Shown: in pieces, positions 45,986 to 56,744 of the stretch
How positions within the stretch are numbered: the first letter of the stretch is position 1
Layout of the letters: every line of letters begins with the position of its first letter
Assembly: GCF_009707385.1 (NCBI RefSeq)
Contig: NZ_CP046115.1
Coordinates: 3,038,001-3,102,000 of the forward strand
Source of the DNA: Klebsiella oxytoca
Lineage (GTDB): Bacteria > Pseudomonadota > Gammaproteobacteria > Enterobacterales > Enterobacteriaceae
Direction: 5' to 3'
DNA length: 64,000 nt
Notes under the pieces: generated by a model
The model's database searches: none
Told to the model about the DNA's origin: nothing
What the model saw: only the letters and a program-made list of their open reading frames with translations
Program-made: the position numbers and the translations under genes

Positions 45986-46947
45986 GTCATGAATACGTGA
46001 TTGAAGTGGATGGGCTGAAAAAACATTTCCCGCTGCGCGATGGGCTATTCGGCCAGCAGACCGGCGAGCTGCGGGCGGTGGATGGCGTGAGTTTTAAGAT
46101 CCGCCGGGGAACGATTTTTGGCCTGGTGGGCGAATCCGGCAGCGGTAAGACCACCGTTGGCCGCACGCTGCTGGGGCTGTACGAGAAAACCGCAGGCAGC
46201 GTAAAATTTTGCGGTCAGGAGCTTGCTGAACTGTCGCCGCAGGCGATGCGCGCGCTGCGCCCGAAAATGCAGCTGGTCTTTCAGGATCCCTACAGTTCGT
46301 TAAACCCGCGTATCCGCATCGGTGACGCCATCGGCGAGGCGATGCTGGAGCACAAGCTCTGCCGCCGGGCAGAGCTGTATGACAAAACCATTGAGGTGAT
46401 GCGCATCTGCGGGCTGTCGCCACAGCATTACAACCGCTTCCCGCACGAGTTTTCCGGCGGCCAGCGTCAACGCATCGGTATTGCCCGGGCGCTTATCTTA
46501 AACCCGGATTTTATTATTGCCGATGAGCCGATTTCGGCCCTCGATGTGTCGATTCAGGCGCAGATTATTAATCTGTTTTCCGACCTGCGCGACGACCACG
46601 GGGTAACGTTTTTGTTTATCTCCCACGACCTTGGCGTGGTAGAGCATCTGTGCGATGACGTAGCGGTGATGTATCTCGGGCAGCTGGTGGAGACCGCCAG
46701 CCGCGATGCGCTATTCAGTCGGCCTCTGCATCCTTACACCCGGGCACTGCTGGCGGCGGTACCAACCCTCGACCCGAACAGCGAACCGGTAGCTGTAGTA
46801 CAAGGTGAAATCCCCGACCCGTCCCGGCCGCCTTCCGGGTGCCGCTTTTCCTCCCGTTGCCCGCAGGCCAGCGACCGCTGCCATCGCGATATTCCGCTTT
46901 TAAGAGAAGCTGCCGACGGTCATTACGTCGCCTGTCATGCGGTTTAA
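45982..46947 (+). CDS. DppF/OppF-type ABC ATPase
   Basis: Encodes 321 aa, again with an ATGA overlap. Walker [11 protein letters not shown]-loop [10 protein letters not shown], signature FSGGQRQR, Walker [14 protein letters not shown] and H-loop FISHDL are intact. The C-terminal Cys segment [17 protein letters not shown] is typical of OppF/DppF. It ends the importer operon; no clear terminator follows. Confidence 0.92.
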   Translation: MSHEYVIEVDGLKKHFPLRDGLFGQQTGELRAVDGVSFKIRRGTIFGLVGESGSGKTTVGRTLLGLYEKTAGSVKFCGQELAELSPQAMRALRPKMQLVFQDPYSSLNPRIRIGDAIGEAMLEHKLCRRAELYDKTIEVMRICGLSPQHYNRFPHEFSGGQRQRIGIARALILNPDFIIADEPISALDVSIQAQIINLFSDLRDDHGVTFLFISHDLGVVEHLCDDVAVMYLGQLVETASRDALFSRPLHPYTRALLAAVPTLDPNSEPVAVVQGEIPDPSRPPSGCRFSSRCPQASDRCHRDIPLLREAADGHYVACHAV

Positions 46948-47099
46948 CGCCTGCCCGGAGCTGGCTAAGCTGATGATAAACGGTTTGAACCTCTCTTCCC
47001 GCTTATCGCTATGTGCTAACCGGGCTCATGCCGGATGCATCCCCCTGGCGTTTTGCCTATACTTGTTGTCGGTCAAAACAGAACTTAAATGGGTAACTC

Positions 47100-47240
47100 A
47101 TGGAAATTGATCTCGATAATCTGGTTTTTAGCGGGCTGGAAGAAGCGCAGGAGCGCAACGCTGAACGCCTTGAAGATGCCGATAAAAAAGCGCAGGCCAT
47201 CGTTGCCGATGATGATTGCGGCGACGCATGTAAAATCTAA
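47100..47240 (+). CDS. acidic small protein of 46 aa, unknown
   Basis: The frame starts ATGGAAATTGATCTC at 47100 and encodes 46 residues: an acidic, helical leader-like part (MEIDLDNLVFSGLEEAQ and ERNAERLEDADKKAQAI) and a C-terminal tail DDDCGDACKI with two Cys four residues apart. A strong terminator follows six bases after the stop, and third-codon positions look coding. No signal peptide or membrane segment. I do not recognise the family. The shape resembles a modified-peptide precursor or a small metal-binding protein, but no modifying enzyme is adjacent. Confidence 0.65.
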   Translation: MEIDLDNLVFSGLEEAQERNAERLEDADKKAQAIVADDDCGDACKI

Positions 47241-47245
47241 TGACC

Positions 47246-47272
47246 AAACCGGCGACTGCGCCGGTTTTTTTT
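47246..47272 (+). terminator. intrinsic terminator after the 46-aa gene
   Basis: AAACCGGCG (47246-47254), ACTG, CGCCGGTTT (47259-47267), then TTTTT. A textbook terminator. Confidence 0.93.
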
Positions 47273-47847
47273 AACCTTGCGCCCCTCCTCTATTTTCATA
47301 AGACGCTTTCGTCCCTCGCTGTGGTAGTCATAGCCTGTTCTTTAGCAAGGGTTGGATAGACGAGCAGGCAATGACGACCGGGTTAAATATAGTGTTATTT
47401 ACCGGGCCACATTAATTTCCTGCATGAATAGCCTGGGTGAAAAAATCTATATTCCTGGTTTTCACAGGGTGCACTCAAACTATTATCAAGCGTAAAATGC
47501 CGTGATTTTTATTGACAGAGTTAGCCAGGCGGTTTAATAAAAAAACCGGCAAAACGTCGTTTGATAGCAAAAAAAATATCTGGCTATTTATGGAGAAAAC
47601 TATTCTCTGAATTAATCAGCAAAACCTTCATGATTGACTAATAAAGATTTCATTTTAAATGGGTAATGTGAATCACAAAACTCTGGGGAAAAATGACTCT
47701 TTTGCGGCGTTCGTTAAAGACGATCTTCGGATTTCGCCCGCAAACCACCCGGCCACCATCTTTGGAAAATAATCTTCGGTAAATGAGTTCGAGCTATTTG
47801 TTGCGGAATGCTGTATGGTCATAAGCCCTTAAATCAGGAAATATCAT
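47273..47847. other. AT-rich intergenic stretch before ynfU (575 bp)
   Basis: No recognised gene. A 37-codon frame (47659-47772) has no Shine-Dalgarno and is not accepted as a gene. The segment before ynfU is probably its promoter and leader. Confidence 0.35.
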
Positions 47848-48018
47848 ATGTCAGAACGCAAAGACGCTAAAACTCGCCGTAATTATCTCGTAAAATGTTC
47901 CTGCCCTAACTGCTCTCAGGATTCAGAACACAGCTTCAGCCGGGTCCAAAAAGGTGCGCAACTCATTTGCCCCTACTGCCATAAACTTTTCCAGTCTTCG
48001 TCACGCTCCGCAGCTTAA
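47848..48018 (+). CDS. ynfU: zinc-finger small protein YnfU
   Basis: Encodes 56 aa, the length and nearly the sequence of E. coli YnfU (RNYLVKCSCPNC and HSFSRVQKGAQLICPYCHKLF). Two CxxC knuckles (Cys19/22 and Cys41/44) form a single zinc-ribbon site. In E. coli it lies in a cold-shock/prophage region; here it precedes a cspH-like gene. AGGAAA is the likely Shine-Dalgarno. The function is unknown, possibly RNA- or ribosome-related. Confidence 0.9.
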   Translation: MSERKDAKTRRNYLVKCSCPNCSQDSEHSFSRVQKGAQLICPYCHKLFQSSSRSAA

Positions 48019-48098
48019 TTATCACTTGCCAGATACCGATTGCCCACCTCTGTGAGCAATAGTCGGCTAACGCCGATGGTTTTTCTGACCAGGAAAAG

Positions 48099-48119
48099 CC
48101 CGCCTGCGCGGGTTTTATT
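48099..48119 (+). terminator. terminator between ynfU and the cspH-like gene
   Basis: CCCGC (48099-48103), CTGC, GCGGG (48108-48112), then TTTTATTT. Confidence 0.65.
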
Positions 48120-48189
48120 TCGATTTGAATAGACTTCCCGCCCGCTTACTGTATAGTCGAAGCGGTTTTTATATTTAAAAGGTATTTAT

Positions 48190-48402
48190 TTGTTCCAAAA
48201 AATGACAGGTATTGTCAAAACATTTGATAATAAAACAGGCAAAGGCCTGATAATTCCCTCCGATGGCCGTAAAGATGTTCAGGTGCATATTTCCGCATTA
48301 TCCCCCGGTGAACCCAGCACAATCAGCCCCGGAATCCGCGTAGAATTTCGTCGGGTAAATGGACTACGTGGCCCCACCGCCGCCAACGTCTATCTTTCTT
48401 AA
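48190..48402 (+). CDS. cspH: CspH/CspF-like cold-shock-domain protein
   Basis: Encodes 70 aa starting at TTG ([19 protein letters not shown]), with AAGG seven bases upstream. Length and sequence match E. coli CspH/CspF, including the tail [13 protein letters not shown]. The RNP1 motif is KGLIIPS rather than KGFGFI, and RNP2 is VQVHISAL, so the aromatic nucleic-acid-binding face is reduced, as in CspF/CspH. The exact role is unknown; relatives are not cold-inducible. Confidence 0.85.
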   Translation: MFQKMTGIVKTFDNKTGKGLIIPSDGRKDVQVHISALSPGEPSTISPGIRVEFRRVNGLRGPTAANVYLS

Positions 48403-48449
48403 AAAGATCAAAAAACTCCGAATATTGCTTCATCGCAGCATCCCGGGGC

Positions 48450-49322
48450 TTAAAACATCGCCAGAAAATGCTTCACCGTGCGCGAGCGCTCATAGCGCCG
48501 CCAGGCGATAGCAATGTCGGTTTTTAACGGCGTGCCCTGCAAGGGGTGATAGCTAACATTAGGCAGAGTGATGCAGGTCATCGACTGCGGCACCAGCGCA
48601 AAGCCGAATCCGGCCTCCACCATACTGAGCGACGATGATATTTGCGATGACTGCCTGGCTTGCTGCACGTCAATACCGGCGCGCAGATAGCTGTTATAGA
48701 CCAGTTCATACAGTCCAGGCGCGACTTCGCGTGGGAACAGGATCGGCGCCACGTCGCTAAGCTGTTCAAGGGCTAGCTCGCTACGTGACGACAGCGGATG
48801 CGTACGCGCCAGCGCAATCACCATCGGCTCTTGATCGATAATCCTCAGGTTGAACGCTTTACTGCTCTCACAGGGCAGACGTACAAAAGCGATATCCAGC
48901 TCCGCTTCGCCAAGCGCCCCCATCAGCGTCGCCATATTGCCCTCGACCTGATGCAAGGTTACCGCCGGGTAGCTCTGCTGAAACTGCCGCAGCAGGCTAA
49001 AGATCTGCGGGTGAAAAGCATCAGAACTGGTGATGCCCAGCGATAGCCGGCCGTTCACCCCGCGGGCAATCCCTTTGGTTTTTTCTAACGCCGCATCGCT
49101 TAACGCCAGGATCTGACAGGCATCCTCGTAAAACGACTCCCCCGCTTCCGTCAGCTCAACGCCCCGGGTTAAACGGCGGAAAAGAGGCGTACCAATCTCC
49201 CGTTCAAGCCGCTGAATTTGCTGGCTTAATGGTGGTTGCGACATGCCAAGCTCTTTTGCCGCTTTAGTAAAGTGTCGCGCCTCGGCGACGGCGACAAAGT
49301 AACGCAGATAGCGAAGTTCCAT
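48450..49322 (-). CDS. budR: LysR-type activator of the butanediol operon
   Basis: Encodes 290 aa. The N-terminal winged helix is HFTKAAKELGMSQPPLSQQIQRLE, followed by an effector-binding domain. Position and sequence match BudR (AlsR-type), which activates budABC in response to acetate and low pH during late fermentative growth. It is divergent from budA with 106 bp between them. Confidence 0.93.
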   Translation of the reverse strand: MELRYLRYFVAVAEARHFTKAAKELGMSQPPLSQQIQRLEREIGTPLFRRLTRGVELTEAGESFYEDACQILALSDAALEKTKGIARGVNGRLSLGITSSDAFHPQIFSLLRQFQQSYPAVTLHQVEGNMATLMGALGEAELDIAFVRLPCESSKAFNLRIIDQEPMVIALARTHPLSSRSELALEQLSDVAPILFPREVAPGLYELVYNSYLRAGIDVQQARQSSQISSSLSMVEAGFGFALVPQSMTCITLPNVSYHPLQGTPLKTDIAIAWRRYERSRTVKHFLAMF

Positions 49323-49428
49323 ATCGAATACGTCTCAAACAGACATGGTTTCTATATTGGAACTGTGAGCTGAATCGCGTCAACATTAATTTAACCTTTC
49401 TGATATTTGTTGAACGAGGAAGCGGGTA

Positions 49429-50208
49429 ATGAACCATTCTGCTGAATGCTCTTGTGAAGAGAGCCTGTGCGAAACGCTACGAGGATTTTCCGCGCAACAT
49501 CCCGATAGCGTCATCTATCAGACCTCTCTGATGAGCGCGCTGTTAAGCGGCGTTTATGAAGGCAACACGACCATCGCCGATTTACTCACCCACGGTGATT
49601 TCGGCCTTGGAACCTTTAATGAACTCGACGGCGAGATGATCGCGTTTAGCAGCGAGGTTTACCAGCTGCGCGCCGACGGTAGCGCCCGTAAAGCCCGAAT
49701 GGATCAGCGTACGCCGTTCGCGGTGATGACCTGGTTTCAGCCGCAGTACCGCAAGACATTTGATAAGCCGGTCAGCCGCGAGCAGCTACACGCGATAATC
49801 GACCGGCAAATCCCTTCCGATAACCTGTTCTGCGCCCTGCACATTAACGGTCATTTTCGCCATGCCCACACTCGTACCGTACCGCGCCAGGCGCCCCCCT
49901 ATCGGGCGATGACCGATGTGCTCGACGATCAGCCGGTTTTCCGTTTTAACCAGCGCGAAGGCGTGCTGGTGGGGTTCAGAACGCCGCAGCATATGCAGGG
50001 CATTAACGTCGCCGGCTACCACGAACACTTCATCACCGATGACCGTCAGGGCGGCGGTCATCTGCTGGATTACCAGCTCGACCACGGCGTGCTGACCTTT
50101 GGCGAGATCCACAAACTGATGATTGACCTGCCGGCCGATAGCGCTTTTCTGCAGGCCAATTTGCATCCGGATAATCTTGATGCCGCCATTCGCTCAGTGG
50201 AAAACTAA
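49429..50208 (+). CDS. budA: alpha-acetolactate decarboxylase
   Basis: Encodes 259 aa. It decarboxylates alpha-acetolactate to (R)-acetoin. Zinc ligands are in [15 protein letters not shown] (about residues 194-208 region) and the catalytic Glu/Arg segments include [10 protein letters not shown]. First gene of the bud operon; an AGGAAGCGGGT Shine-Dalgarno region precedes it. The stop overlaps the budB Shine-Dalgarno. Confidence 0.97.
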   Translation: MNHSAECSCEESLCETLRGFSAQHPDSVIYQTSLMSALLSGVYEGNTTIADLLTHGDFGLGTFNELDGEMIAFSSEVYQLRADGSARKARMDQRTPFAVMTWFQPQYRKTFDKPVSREQLHAIIDRQIPSDNLFCALHINGHFRHAHTRTVPRQAPPYRAMTDVLDDQPVFRFNQREGVLVGFRTPQHMQGINVAGYHEHFITDDRQGGGHLLDYQLDHGVLTFGEIHKLMIDLPADSAFLQANLHPDNLDAAIRSVEN

Positions 50209-50218
50209 GGAGATTCTC

Positions 50219-51898
50219 TTGGATAATCAACATCAACCGCGCCAGTGGGCGCACGGCGCCGATTTAATAGTCAGCCAGCTAGAAGCTCAGGGCGTCCGCC
50301 AGGTGTTCGGCATTCCGGGGGCAAAAATCGATAAAGTCTTCGATTCGCTGCTCGATTCAACCATTCGTATTATCCCGGTGCGCCACGAAGCCAACGCTGC
50401 CTTTATGGCCGCCGCGGTTGGCCGTATCACCGGTAAAGCGGGGGTCGCGCTGGTCACCTCCGGCCCCGGCTGCTCCAACCTGATTACCGGCATGGCCACC
50501 GCCAACAGCGAAGGCGATCCGGTGGTGGCGCTGGGCGGCGCGGTAAAACGGGCCGATAAAGCCAAACAGGTGCATCAGAGTATGGATACGGTGGCCATGT
50601 TTAGCCCCGTGACCAAATATTCGGTAGAAGTGACCGCCGCAGATGCGCTGGCGGAAGTGGTCTCTAACGCGTTTCGCGCCGCCGAACAGGGGCGCCCGGG
50701 GAGCGCATTCGTCAGCCTGCCGCAGGATGTGGTCGATGAACCGGTGCACGCCAGAGTACTGCCCGCAAGCGAAGCGCCGCAGACCGGCGCGGCGCCGGAC
50801 GAAGCCATCGAGCGAGTGGCGAAGATGATTGCCCGAGCGAAAAACCCGGTATTCCTGCTCGGTCTGATGGCCAGCCAGACGGAAAACAGCGCGGCGCTGC
50901 GTGAATTACTGAAAAAAAGCCATATCCCGGTCACCAGCACCTATCAGGCCGCTGGCGCGGTGAATCAGGACCACTTTACCCGCTTCGCCGGGCGGGTTGG
51001 GCTGTTCAATAACCAGGCCGGAGATCGGCTGCTGCATCTCGCTGACCTGGTTATCTGCATTGGCTACAGCCCGGTGGAGTACGAACCGGCGATGTGGAAT
51101 AACGGCAACGCCACGCTGGTGCATATTGACGTGCTGCCCGCTTACGAAGAGCGTAACTATACCCCCGACATCGAGCTGGTCGGCAATATTGCCGCCACTC
51201 TGAACAAACTCTCTCAGCGTATTGACCATCAGCTGGTGCTGTCGCCGCAGGCCGCCGAGATCCTTGTTGACCGCCAGCATCAGCGGGAACTGCTCGATCG
51301 CCGCGGCTCGCAGTTGAATCAGTTTGCGCTCCATCCGCTGCGCATCGTTCGCGCCATGCAGGATATCGTCAATAGCGACGTAACCCTGACCGTCGATATG
51401 GGGAGTTTTCACATCTGGATCGCCCGCTATCTCTACAGCTTCCGCGCCCGTCAGGTGATGATCTCCAACGGTCAGCAGACCATGGGCGTGGCGCTGCCGT
51501 GGGCGATTGGCGCCTGGCTGGTCAACCCGCAGCGCAAAGTGGTTTCCGTTTCCGGCGACGGCGGTTTTTTGCAATCCAGCATGGAGCTGGAAACCGCCGT
51601 ACGGCTGAAAGCGAACGTCCTGCATATCATCTGGGTCGATAACGGCTACAACATGGTGGCGATTCAGGAGGAGAAAAAATACCAGCGGCTATCCGGCGTC
51701 GAGTTCGGCCCGGTGGATTTTAAAGTCTACGCCGAGGCCTTTGGCGCGAAAGGTTTTGCGGTAGAGAGCGCCGCTGCCCTTGAGCCAACGCTGCGGGCGG
51801 CGATGGACGTCGATGGCCCCGCCGTGGTCGCCATCCCCGTGGATTACCGCGATAACCCGCTGCTGATGGGCCAGCTCCATCTCAGCCAAATACTTTAA
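50219..51898 (+). CDS. budB: catabolic acetolactate synthase
   Basis: Encodes 559 aa from a TTG start at 50219, set by AGGAG (50208-50212) six bases upstream; this gives [16 protein letters not shown] and the known BudB length. It is FAD-independent and ThDP-dependent and condenses two pyruvates to alpha-acetolactate. The catalytic Glu is in [12 protein letters not shown], and the ThDP/Mg motif runs from [14 protein letters not shown] to DNGYNMV. Coupled to budA, whose stop overlaps the ribosome-binding site. Confidence 0.97.
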   Translation: MDNQHQPRQWAHGADLIVSQLEAQGVRQVFGIPGAKIDKVFDSLLDSTIRIIPVRHEANAAFMAAAVGRITGKAGVALVTSGPGCSNLITGMATANSEGDPVVALGGAVKRADKAKQVHQSMDTVAMFSPVTKYSVEVTAADALAEVVSNAFRAAEQGRPGSAFVSLPQDVVDEPVHARVLPASEAPQTGAAPDEAIERVAKMIARAKNPVFLLGLMASQTENSAALRELLKKSHIPVTSTYQAAGAVNQDHFTRFAGRVGLFNNQAGDRLLHLADLVICIGYSPVEYEPAMWNNGNATLVHIDVLPAYEERNYTPDIELVGNIAATLNKLSQRIDHQLVLSPQAAEILVDRQHQRELLDRRGSQLNQFALHPLRIVRAMQDIVNSDVTLTVDMGSFHIWIARYLYSFRARQVMISNGQQTMGVALPWAIGAWLVNPQRKVVSVSGDGGFLQSSMELETAVRLKANVLHIIWVDNGYNMVAIQEEKKYQRLSGVEFGPVDFKVYAEAFGAKGFAVESAAALEPTLRAAMDVDGPAVVAIPVDYRDNPLLMGQLHLSQIL

Positions 51899-52693
<795 letters not shown>

Positions 52694-52726
52694 GAAACAA
52701 ATAATAGATAAGCTCTGACATGGTTT

Positions 52727-52756
52727 GCCCCGGCCTTGACGCCGGGGCTTTTTTTT
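52727..52756 (+). terminator. budABC intrinsic terminator
   Basis: GCCCCGGC (52727-52734), CTTGAC, GCCGGGGC (52741-52748), then eight Ts. It touches the stop of the convergent ABC ATPase. Confidence 0.95.
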
Positions 52757-53825
52757 AGCGTTTAGGGAAGATCCACAGATCGCTGACGGGTAATGAAAGA
52801 TAGCAATGTTCAGCATCGCGCAGCGCGCTGCCGTACGCGCGAATGGCGAAATCATCGCCTTTGGTGCGGAACAGGTATTCCCAGCGGTCGCCAAGGTACA
52901 TACTGGTCAGCAGCGGTAGCTCCAGCGTATTGTCATCGGGCGAGGTCGCCAGACGCAGGCGTTCAACGCGGATCACCGCCGTCGCCTCTTCCCCTACGCT
53001 GACCCCTTCCCCGGCCATTCCCCACAGCGCCCAGCTGGCACCTTCTATTCGCGCCCGACCGTTCTCCAGGGTAGTCACGGTACCATGCAGACGATTATTA
53101 CTGCCCATAAACTCGGCGGCGAACAGCGTTCTCGGGCTGCCGTACATCTCCTGCGGCGTTCCCTGCTGTTCAATCACCCCGTTATTGAGCAGCAGAATGC
53201 GGTCGGAAATCGCCATCGCTTCATTCTGATCGTGCGTCACCATCAGCGCCGACAGCCCCAGCTTAACGATCAGCTCGCGCAAAAAGACCCGCGCCTCTTC
53301 CCGCAGCTTAGCATCAAGGTTCGACAGCGGCTCATCCAGCAGAATCACCGGCGGGTTATAAACCAGCGCCCGACCGATGGCCACGCGCTGCTGCTGCCCG
53401 CCGGAGAGCTGGTGCGGATGGCGATTGCCAAGGTGTCCCAGCCCCAGTTGGTCAAGTACGGTCTGCACCCGCTGCTTAATCTCCGCGGAGGCAACATTGC
53501 GCAGCTTCAGCGGGTAAGCGACGTTATCAAATACCGTTTTATGCGGCCACAGCGCATAGGATTGAAACACCAGCCCCAGGTTGCGCTCCTCCGCCGGAAT
53601 TTCGCTACGCGGATTGCCGTCATAAACGCGGGTTTTGCCAATGGTGATATTGCCGCTGGTCGGCTTCTCCAGACCGGCGACCGCCCGCAGCAGCGTGGTT
53701 TTTCCGCTGCCCGACGGCCCGAGCAGCGAAACCACTTCTCCGCGCCGGAGCTCCATGGAAACGCCCTTCAGCACCGGATTGTCCCCGTAGGTCAGATGCA
53801 GGTTTTCTACCGCTAATTCAATCAT
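52755..53825 (-). CDS. ABC importer ATPase, FbpC/PotA type
   Basis: Encodes 356 aa. Walker A GPSGSGKTT, Q-loop FQSYALWPH, signature LSGGQQQR, Walker B VILLDEPLSNLDA and H-loop MVTHDQ are intact; the C-terminal TOBE domain (AVIRVERLRLATSPDDN) follows. The start overlaps the permease stop by 8 bp. It powers the upstream two-domain permease. Confidence 0.9.
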   Translation of the reverse strand: MIELAVENLHLTYGDNPVLKGVSMELRRGEVVSLLGPSGSGKTTLLRAVAGLEKPTSGNITIGKTRVYDGNPRSEIPAEERNLGLVFQSYALWPHKTVFDNVAYPLKLRNVASAEIKQRVQTVLDQLGLGHLGNRHPHQLSGGQQQRVAIGRALVYNPPVILLDEPLSNLDAKLREEARVFLRELIVKLGLSALMVTHDQNEAMAISDRILLLNNGVIEQQGTPQEMYGSPRTLFAAEFMGSNNRLHGTVTTLENGRARIEGASWALWGMAGEGVSVGEEATAVIRVERLRLATSPDDNTLELPLLTSMYLGDRWEYLFRTKGDDFAIRAYGSALRDAEHCYLSLPVSDLWIFPKR

Positions 53826-55587
53826 GTAATTTCACTCCAAAGCGCAGGGCGATACCCAGGCCGACGACCACCAGCAGGATATTGATAAAAGAGAGCGCGG
53901 CAACGATATCGATAGCCCCCGCCGCCCACAGCGACACCAGCATCGAACCGATCGTTTCCGTTCCCGGTGAGAGCAGATACACCCCGGTGGAATATTCGCG
54001 CTCGAAGATAAGAAACATCAGCAGCCATGAACCAATCAGGCCGTAGCGCGACAGCGGCACCGTAACATGGCGGGTTATCTGCCCTCGCGATGCGCCGGTA
54101 CTGCGCGCGGCTTCCTCCAGCTCCGGCGCCACCTGCAGCAGCGTCGAGGAGATAAGCCGCAGGCCGTAGGCCATCCACACCACGGTATAGGCCAGCCAGA
54201 CGCTAAAAATGGTATTGCGCAGCGCGCGCAGCTGAACAATCAGATGCTCACGCAGCCAGTCGGCTACCGGCAGCGCCGAGAGCCAGCCGTTTTTCAGCGA
54301 CTGATCCAGCCACATCGGCAAAAACAGAAACACCCACAAAAACGCCAGCCCGGCCAGCAGTCCCGGTACCGCGCGCGGTACCAGCACGCTGTAGTCAAGA
54401 AAGCGCGTGACGTTGTCCGGCTTGCGATGCATTGCGATACCCACGAACAGATAGCAGACCACCGCCAGCGCGCCGCCTATCACCCCGATCGCCATGGAGT
54501 TGACGATAGCGCGCAGCAAATTCGGCTGCTGCCAGATGTTGCGGAACGTCGCCAGCGAAAGCTCATCCCACAGCGGAACGCCCACCCCCCAGTTCGAAAT
54601 AAAAGCCCGCAGCGCTACGCCAATCAGCGGCACGCCGATGGTAACGGTTAACCATGCCACCACAACTAGCCCGGCCACCCAGCGCCATTTCCCCAGCGGC
54701 AGCGCCCGGGCCTGGGATGCTTTACCCTTCATGGTGACAAACCGGTTTGCGGTGCGCATCAGACGACGCTGGAGCATCACCAGCGGAATGGTGATGCAAA
54801 TCAGTACTACCGCCACCGCCGCCATCAGGTGATAGGAAGGCGTACCCAGCTTGTTGGTGAGTTTATAAAGGTAGGTCGCCAGCACCATATTGCCTTCCGG
54901 ATCCCCCAGCACCAGCATCAGGCCAAATACTTCCAGACCGAGGAAAAACAGCAGCACGCAGGCATAGAGTATTGATGGACGCACCATCGGCAGACTTACC
55001 GACGTCATCACCTGCAGCGGCGATGCGCCCACCGTCCGCGCCGCCTCCTCGACATCGGATCCGACGCTGCGCAGCGCGGAAGAGATATAGAGATAGGCAT
55101 GAGGGACGTGCGTCAGTCCGGCAATGACCACGATGCTGAACATCGAATAGATATTCCATGGCACAAAACCGATCAGCTGTTCAGCCCATTGTGAAAAGAA
55201 GCCCACCGGCCCCGCAGCCACCACATAACCAAAGCCCAGTACCATCGGCGAAACAAAAATCGGCACCAGAATCAGCGGCTCAATAAACCGCCGTCCCGGT
55301 AAGTCGGTGCGCACCATCAAAAAAGCGAGGATCCCACCGAGGGGAATGGCAATCGCCACCAACCCGAAGGCGAGAATAAAGCCGGACTTTAGCGCCAGAT
55401 AAAAATCCGGATCGGTAAAAATAAATTCGAAGGCTTCAAGGCTGAATGACTTCGAGCGGGCAAAAAAAGGTGCCGAGAGAAAACTCTGCACCACAATAAA
55501 TAACAGCGGGACATATATCGCCAGCGCCGTAATCAATACCACGATACCGCGCGGCAAACCCTGCCATTTTCGACGCAAAACATTCAT
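53818..55587 (-). CDS. two-domain (12-TM) ABC importer permease, FbpB/AfuB type
   Basis: Encodes 589 aa with two fused permease halves, each of about six helices and an EAA loop (DVEEAARTVGASPLQVMTSVSLP and ELEEAARSTGASRGQITRHVTVP). Such fused permeases are usual in ferric-iron importers. It pairs with the neighbouring binding protein and ATPase; transcription runs from the binding-protein gene. Confidence 0.9.
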   Translation of the reverse strand: MNVLRRKWQGLPRGIVVLITALAIYVPLLFIVVQSFLSAPFFARSKSFSLEAFEFIFTDPDFYLALKSGFILAFGLVAIAIPLGGILAFLMVRTDLPGRRFIEPLILVPIFVSPMVLGFGYVVAAGPVGFFSQWAEQLIGFVPWNIYSMFSIVVIAGLTHVPHAYLYISSALRSVGSDVEEAARTVGASPLQVMTSVSLPMVRPSILYACVLLFFLGLEVFGLMLVLGDPEGNMVLATYLYKLTNKLGTPSYHLMAAVAVVLICITIPLVMLQRRLMRTANRFVTMKGKASQARALPLGKWRWVAGLVVVAWLTVTIGVPLIGVALRAFISNWGVGVPLWDELSLATFRNIWQQPNLLRAIVNSMAIGVIGGALAVVCYLFVGIAMHRKPDNVTRFLDYSVLVPRAVPGLLAGLAFLWVFLFLPMWLDQSLKNGWLSALPVADWLREHLIVQLRALRNTIFSVWLAYTVVWMAYGLRLISSTLLQVAPELEEAARSTGASRGQITRHVTVPLSRYGLIGSWLLMFLIFEREYSTGVYLLSPGTETIGSMLVSLWAAGAIDIVAALSFINILLVVVGLGIALRFGVKLHD

Positions 55588-55655
55588 AAGCGATCCCTGT
55601 AAACCTGCCGGGCATGAAAAGCGCTGCGCATCCCCGGATGCACAGCGTCAAAAGG

Positions 55656-56744
55656 TTATTTCGCCGCGGCTGTGCGCCACTGTTTGATAAATTCCAGACG
55701 CTGTTTCGGCTCAAGATATTCCAGCAGCGTTTCATCGACCGGAATTGGCTTCAGCGCGCTACCGAGCATTTTGGTCATACCGTCGATATCATTTTTCCCT
55801 TCGATATCATTACGCAGCGAGGGAATATCGGCCTGATTTGCCAGGATACTTTGCCCCTTTTCCGACAACACGTAATCCAACCACAGCTTCGCCGCATTCA
55901 GATGTCCGGCTTCTGCGGTAATGAAAGAGACCCTTGAGAGCACCAGCACATAATCCTTCGGATAGGAGATCCCGAGCGAAGGATCGTTTTTTGCCCGCGC
56001 TTCGGCGTATGAGCCGAGAATGTTGTAACCAATCAGGTTTTCACCGGAGGAGACGCGTTCCATCATGGTCCCGGTAGACGATTGCACGGTCAGCCCGCCT
56101 TTAGCTATTCCAGCTAAATCGGTAAAGTAGTTGGCATCGGCTTTGCTGTCCTGTACCGCCAGCATAAACCCCAGCCCCGATTTTTCGATATCGTAGGTGG
56201 TGACCTTACCTTTAAACTTATCGGCCTGGCCGGTGATAAGCTTCGCCAGCGCAGTATGGGAATCCGGCACATCCCCCTGCGGGATCAGTCGTTTATTGTA
56301 GATAAAGACCACCGGCTCATAGGTGGTACCGTAGGCTTTTTGCTGCCAGACCGCCCATTTCGGCAGCTTATCCATCTCCGGCGAGGCGTACTCCTCAGCG
56401 TAGTCGGTGGCAAGCTTCAGCGCCGTATCCATGGAAGAACTCCAGACCACATCGCCGCTACCGCCGCCCGCAGCCTGCTCGCTGATATAACGGTTGTACA
56501 ATTCAGTACTGTTCATATCGTTATATTCAACTTTAATGCCGGGATATTGCTCTTCGAAGCCTTTAATTAACAGGCCTGCGGCCTTGGTATCAGTCGTTGA
56601 ATAGATAACGACTTTGCCCTCTTTAATCCCGGCGTCCACCACTTTTTGATAATCCGCCGGATAGCCCTGAGGAACCGCAGCAAAGGCCTGACCGGAGAAT
56701 AATGCCGTCAGTGAAATCACCAGACCATTAATTTTCATACACAT
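55656..56744 (-). CDS. FbpA-like periplasmic binding protein of an ABC importer
   Basis: Encodes 362 aa with a signal peptide (KINGLVISLTALFSGQAFA cut before AVPQG). The family core is seen in VVIYSTTDTKAAGLLIKGFEEQYPGIKVEY and DVVWSSSMDTALKLA. AAGG is eight bases from the first ATG, two codons before a second. The adjacent Tyr pair that binds iron in classical FbpA is not evident (ENLIGYNILGSYAEAR lies where it would be sought), so the ligand could be Fe(III) or another anion-complexed or small-molecule substrate. Confidence 0.85.
   Translation of the reverse strand: MCMKINGLVISLTALFSGQAFAAVPQGYPADYQKVVDAGIKEGKVVIYSTTDTKAAGLLIKGFEEQYPGIKVEYNDMNSTELYNRYISEQAAGGGSGDVVWSSSMDTALKLATDYAEEYASPEMDKLPKWAVWQQKAYGTTYEPVVFIYNKRLIPQGDVPDSHTALAKLITGQADKFKGKVTTYDIEKSGLGFMLAVQDSKADANYFTDLAGIAKGGLTVQSSTGTMMERVSSGENLIGYNILGSYAEARAKNDPSLGISYPKDYVLVLSRVSFITAEAGHLNAAKLWLDYVLSEKGQSILANQADIPSLRNDIEGKNDIDGMTKMLGSALKPIPVDETLLEYLEPKQRLEFIKQWRTAAAK

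Noticed and set aside
47659..47772. 37-codon frame (MGNVNHKTLGKN...) upstream of ynfU
   Set aside because: No Shine-Dalgarno and no recognised family; it may be chance in the ynfU leader.
55656..56744. Firm assignment of this importer to ferric iron
   Set aside because: The fused permease suggests iron, but the paired Tyr ligands of FbpA and a Fur box were not seen, so only a family-level name is given.
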